Shown in pieces: positions 61,660 to 64,000 of a DNA stretch of 64,000 nt. Where the stretch lies: contig JAKOZT010000061.1 of NCBI GenBank assembly GCA_029779845.1, positions 1-64,000 of the forward strand, written 5' to 3'. The notes under the pieces were generated by a model. It saw nothing but the letters and a program-made list of their open reading frames with translations, was not told the DNA's origin and ran no database searches. How positions within the stretch are numbered: position 1 is the stretch's first letter; every line of letters begins with the position of its first letter. Source of the DNA: Pseudomonadota bacterium. GTDB lineage: Bacteria > Pseudomonadota > Gammaproteobacteria > Burkholderiales > Burkholderiaceae_C. The position numbers and the translations under genes were made by a program.

Positions 61660-63024
61660 TCAGCGCTCGCTGTTCGCACGCAGGGATTCGGCCGTGTAGA
61701 ACGAAGGCTTCAGGCGAGGATCCGCGCCTGCATCCAGCAGCACACGGACGTCCTGACCGGCGCCGATCTGGATGTTGTCGGCCACGTAGCGGCCGCTGAC
61801 GAAGTCGTAGTTGTTGTACTGAATCAGCGAGGTGCAGATCCCTGCCTCCCAGGCCGGACGGACGCCGTTCTCCTTGTGCCGCCACAACTTGCCCTGCGCG
61901 TCGTAGTCGTCGCCGACCATCGCGTGCCAGGTGTCCTCGTCGAGGTAGATGGTCTTCTTGGGCGACGAGTGGCGCACGCCCTCCTTCACGGTGCCGACGA
62001 CTTCCCAGACGCGGTGCAGCTCGTAGCGGCGGAAGTCGGCGCTGACGAAGCCTGGCTTGAACACATCGGCGACGGCGGCGTTGAAGTTCGCGCTCTTGAA
62101 GTTGTTGTAGGGAACGTAGACCTCCTTCTTCCCCACCACCTTCCACTCGAAGCGATCGGGGTTGCCGCCGAACACGTACGACGCGTCCGCCGGGAGCTGG
62201 TTCTCGAACCCGATCAGCGGCGCGTCGTAGGCATACAGCGGCAGGCGCCGGACGCGCCGCTGGCCGGTGAAGTAGTAGAAGCTCTCGGTGTCCTGCCCGA
62301 AGTAGTAGCGCTGCACGATGGCCTGCCCCGCGAGCGCGGCCGGCTCGCGGTAGGCGTAGTACACGCCGGCCTGCATCGTTCCCTCGGACTTCGGAGAGGC
62401 GTGGCCTTTGGCGGCCCAGGGCCAGTAGAACACCTGCTGCGCCTTGATCAGGATCCCCTTGTCCGAGCCGGGCGCCGGCGAGACGTAGGTGAGGTTCATC
62501 GGCAGGTCGACGGCCACGCCCTGGAAACGCATCAGCATGTTCCAGACCGCCTCGATGCCGCTCTTGGGCGCCGGGAACGGCACCGACGGCAGCACCGCTT
62601 CTTCCAACGCCCATCCGTTCGCAGCGATCTTCGCCTTGCCTTCGTTCGCCTTCGTGTTCTCGACCACGTAGTCCGGCATCGCGCAGCTTCGGTGCGAGGG
62701 GTACACCGGCATGCTGTAGCCCTTCACCGTCTTGAGCAGCTGCACCTGGCCCGGGATCAGCCTGTCGGCGTACTTGTCCACGTTGGACGCGTCGATGACG
62801 AACAAGGGCTTCTCGTCCTTGTGCGCCCAGTAGTCCCCGCGGTACTTGCCGAACGACCAACCCGGCAAGGGCGCCTCGCTTCCGCCAAAGGCGGGGATCG
62901 TGCCGGCCGCATTGCCGGCCTTCTCGGCGCCGACCGGCGTTCGTTCCTGCGCAGCGACCACGACTGCACAGAGCGACAGAGCGGCATGGACGCACGCTCG
63001 GAGGGCAAAGCGGATGGTGGGCAC
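61660..63024 (-). CDS. DUF1329 family periplasmic/outer-membrane protein
   Basis: A 454-residue exported protein. Signal peptide: residues 1-25 (VVVAAQ). Family traits include RLPLYAYDAPLIGFENQLPA, NFKSANFNAAVADV, YELHRVWEVVGTVK and KKTIYLDEDTWHAMVGDDYD. The fold is thought to be LolA-like (a lipid-binding barrel). It is paired with DUF1302 and an RND protein, a recurrent set in catabolic clusters for hydrophobic compounds. A GTG start with AGGAG upstream is used; the ATG 5 bases upstream is out of frame. Confidence 0.9.
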   Translation of the reverse strand: MPTIRFALRACVHAALSLCAVVVAAQERTPVGAEKAGNAAGTIPAFGGSEAPLPGWSFGKYRGDYWAHKDEKPLFVIDASNVDKYADRLIPGQVQLLKTVKGYSMPVYPSHRSCAMPDYVVENTKANEGKAKIAANGWALEEAVLPSVPFPAPKSGIEAVWNMLMRFQGVAVDLPMNLTYVSPAPGSDKGILIKAQQVFYWPWAAKGHASPKSEGTMQAGVYYAYREPAALAGQAIVQRYYFGQDTESFYYFTGQRRVRRLPLYAYDAPLIGFENQLPADASYVFGGNPDRFEWKVVGKKEVYVPYNNFKSANFNAAVADVFKPGFVSADFRRYELHRVWEVVGTVKEGVRHSSPKKTIYLDEDTWHAMVGDDYDAQGKLWRHKENGVRPAWEAGICTSLIQYNNYDFVSGRYVADNIQIGAGQDVRVLLDAGADPRLKPSFYTAESLRANSER

Positions 63025-63147
63025 GGCATGTCTCCTGCGATGAGGTGTTCGAATCAGTCTATGGAGGGCGGATCGGTCTCAACAGGTGGCCGGCGGTCAG
63101 TTGACGGTGCAGTCACGCCCGCTCGCGACCATGGCGCGGGAGCGGTG

Positions 63148-63996
63148 TCAGCTCATCGCCTTCCTGAGAACGCCGTCCAGCACGCGGTCGGGAAGAAGCG
63201 CCGCCAGGCGCGCCAGAAGTCGCGCATCCTTGCCCACCAGGTAGCGCGTGCGCGGCTTCGTCGCAGTCAGCGCGTGCAGGATGGCCTGGCTGACCTGGTC
63301 GCAGGGCACGGCCTTTTGCGCGCTGTCGGCGATCAACTTCCGGAATTGCCGGTATGCCTCGCCGTACAGATCGAGTTGTGCCGGCGTGGCCTTGGCGCTC
63401 CAGTCGTTGACCGTCGCCTTGTCCCAGATGGCGGTCTTGATCGCCCCCGGTTCGATCAGCGCCACGTGAATGCCCCAGGGCGCGAGTTCCCGTCGCAAGC
63501 CATCCGAAAAGGCTTCGATCGCAAACTTCGACATGGAGTAGGGGCCGGACATGGGCGAGGCGATCAGCCCGTTGATCGAGCCCACGGTCACCACCCGTCC
63601 GCGTGCGCTTCTGAGCATCGGCAGAAAGGCCTGGGTCACGGCCACGGGCCCGATGGCGTTGACCTCGAACTGGTGGCGCAGCGAGGCGATCGGCACGCAC
63701 TCCAGCGGCTCGTCGTAGGAGATTCCCGCGTTGTTGACCAGGCCCGCAAGGCCTTTGCTGCCCAGGCTTGCCTGCACCGCTTGAACCGCGGCGGTGATCG
63801 TCTCCGGCTGCGTCACGTCCAGGATCAAGGGCTCGAGGTTCGGCCGGCCGCGTGCCGTGACGGCCTGGGCGTCGGAGGGTTTTCTCACCCCCGCAAACAC
63901 CTGGAAGCCCCGTTCGGACAAGTACAGGGCACAGGCGGCCCCGATGCCGGTGGAGGCCCCGGTTACCACGACGGTGCCGAGATCGTCGGTTGCCAT
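63148..63996 (-). CDS. Short-chain dehydrogenase/reductase
   Basis: A 282-residue classical SDR. Cofactor motif TGASTGIG with FAGVRKPSD suggests NADP(H). NNAG, Ser in VGSINGLI and YSMSK give the active site. Similarity to 17-beta-hydroxysteroid or retinol-type SDRs is general. It is separated from DUF1329 by 123 bp and is the first gene of the leftward set, possibly acting on a hydroxyl or carbonyl group of the pathway substrate. Upstream sequence is cut by the window. Confidence 0.92.
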   Translation of the reverse strand: MATDDLGTVVVTGASTGIGAACALYLSERGFQVFAGVRKPSDAQAVTARGRPNLEPLILDVTQPETITAAVQAVQASLGSKGLAGLVNNAGISYDEPLECVPIASLRHQFEVNAIGPVAVTQAFLPMLRSARGRVVTVGSINGLIASPMSGPYSMSKFAIEAFSDGLRRELAPWGIHVALIEPGAIKTAIWDKATVNDWSAKATPAQLDLYGEAYRQFRKLIADSAQKAVPCDQVSQAILHALTATKPRTRYLVGKDARLLARLAALLPDRVLDGVLRKAMS

Positions 63997-64000
63997 GTGC

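Overview
The window is very GC-rich DNA with dense, short-spaced operons, few structural RNAs and long antisense reading frames caused by GC bias. The gene content fits a metabolically versatile betaproteobacterium, probably order Burkholderiales: metX-metW, an FmdA/FmdB amide locus with a urea-type ABC transporter, PQQ and DUF1302/DUF1329 catabolic genes, and short palindromic repeats of a kind I associate with that order. This placement is inference from content, not from a marker gene.

Layout. 1-1.8 kb: a GC-rich palindromic repeat element interrupted by an IS110-family insertion sequence; an uninterrupted, inverted copy lies at 20.34-20.75 kb. 1.8-7.6 kb: housekeeping-like genes (TrhA/hemolysin III, a cytosine-deaminase-family enzyme with a changed specificity residue, M48 peptidase plus DUF898 membrane protein, glutathione transferase, response regulator). 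7.7-13.2 kb: leftward set with an FMN glutamate-synthase-like protein, a fluoroacetate-dehalogenase-like hydrolase and a YbhGFS-type ABC exporter. 13.3-20.3 kb: rightward catabolic and uptake operon (TIM-barrel isomerase, periplasmic binding protein, SDR, fused LivH-LivM permease, LivG, LivF) ending in an IclR/MhpR-like regulator.

20.8-36.6 kb is an amide/urea utilisation locus. Leftward genes encode a five-gene urea/short-chain-amide ABC transporter, formamidase FmdA, FmdB, a class V aminotransferase, aliphatic amidase AmiE and a MoxR/VWA (CbbQ/NorD-type) pair. Divergent from these is a large hybrid histidine kinase whose input domain is a complete NCS1 nucleobase transporter followed by a cysteine cluster, with its partner response regulator. 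A shared palindrome (TACGT-N6-ACGTA) occurs exactly twice at the expected control points, upstream of amiE and between the transporter and kinase, and is a good candidate operator for this two-component system. 36.6-38.5 kb: metX-metW preceded by a SAM-II-type riboswitch and an intrinsic terminator.

38.6-64 kb is a catabolic island. Its left arm encodes an acyl-CoA ligase, phosphatase, SCP2-type thiolase, biotin carboxylase, biotin carrier, a carboxyltransferase-like protein with altered metal ligands, a PQQ dehydrogenase with cytochrome c domain, a small membrane protein and an AraC regulator. Its right arm encodes a TetR regulator, a PuuP-like amine permease, an (R)-amine-transaminase-like class IV enzyme, an APH-fold kinase, an imine-reductase-like oxidoreductase, a YCF48-type protein, an RND exporter, a class III omega-transaminase, DUF1302 and DUF1329 outer-membrane-associated proteins and an SDR. 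Together they look like uptake and oxidation of an amine or amino alcohol and of the carbonyl or alcohol product, but the real substrate cannot be read from the sequence.
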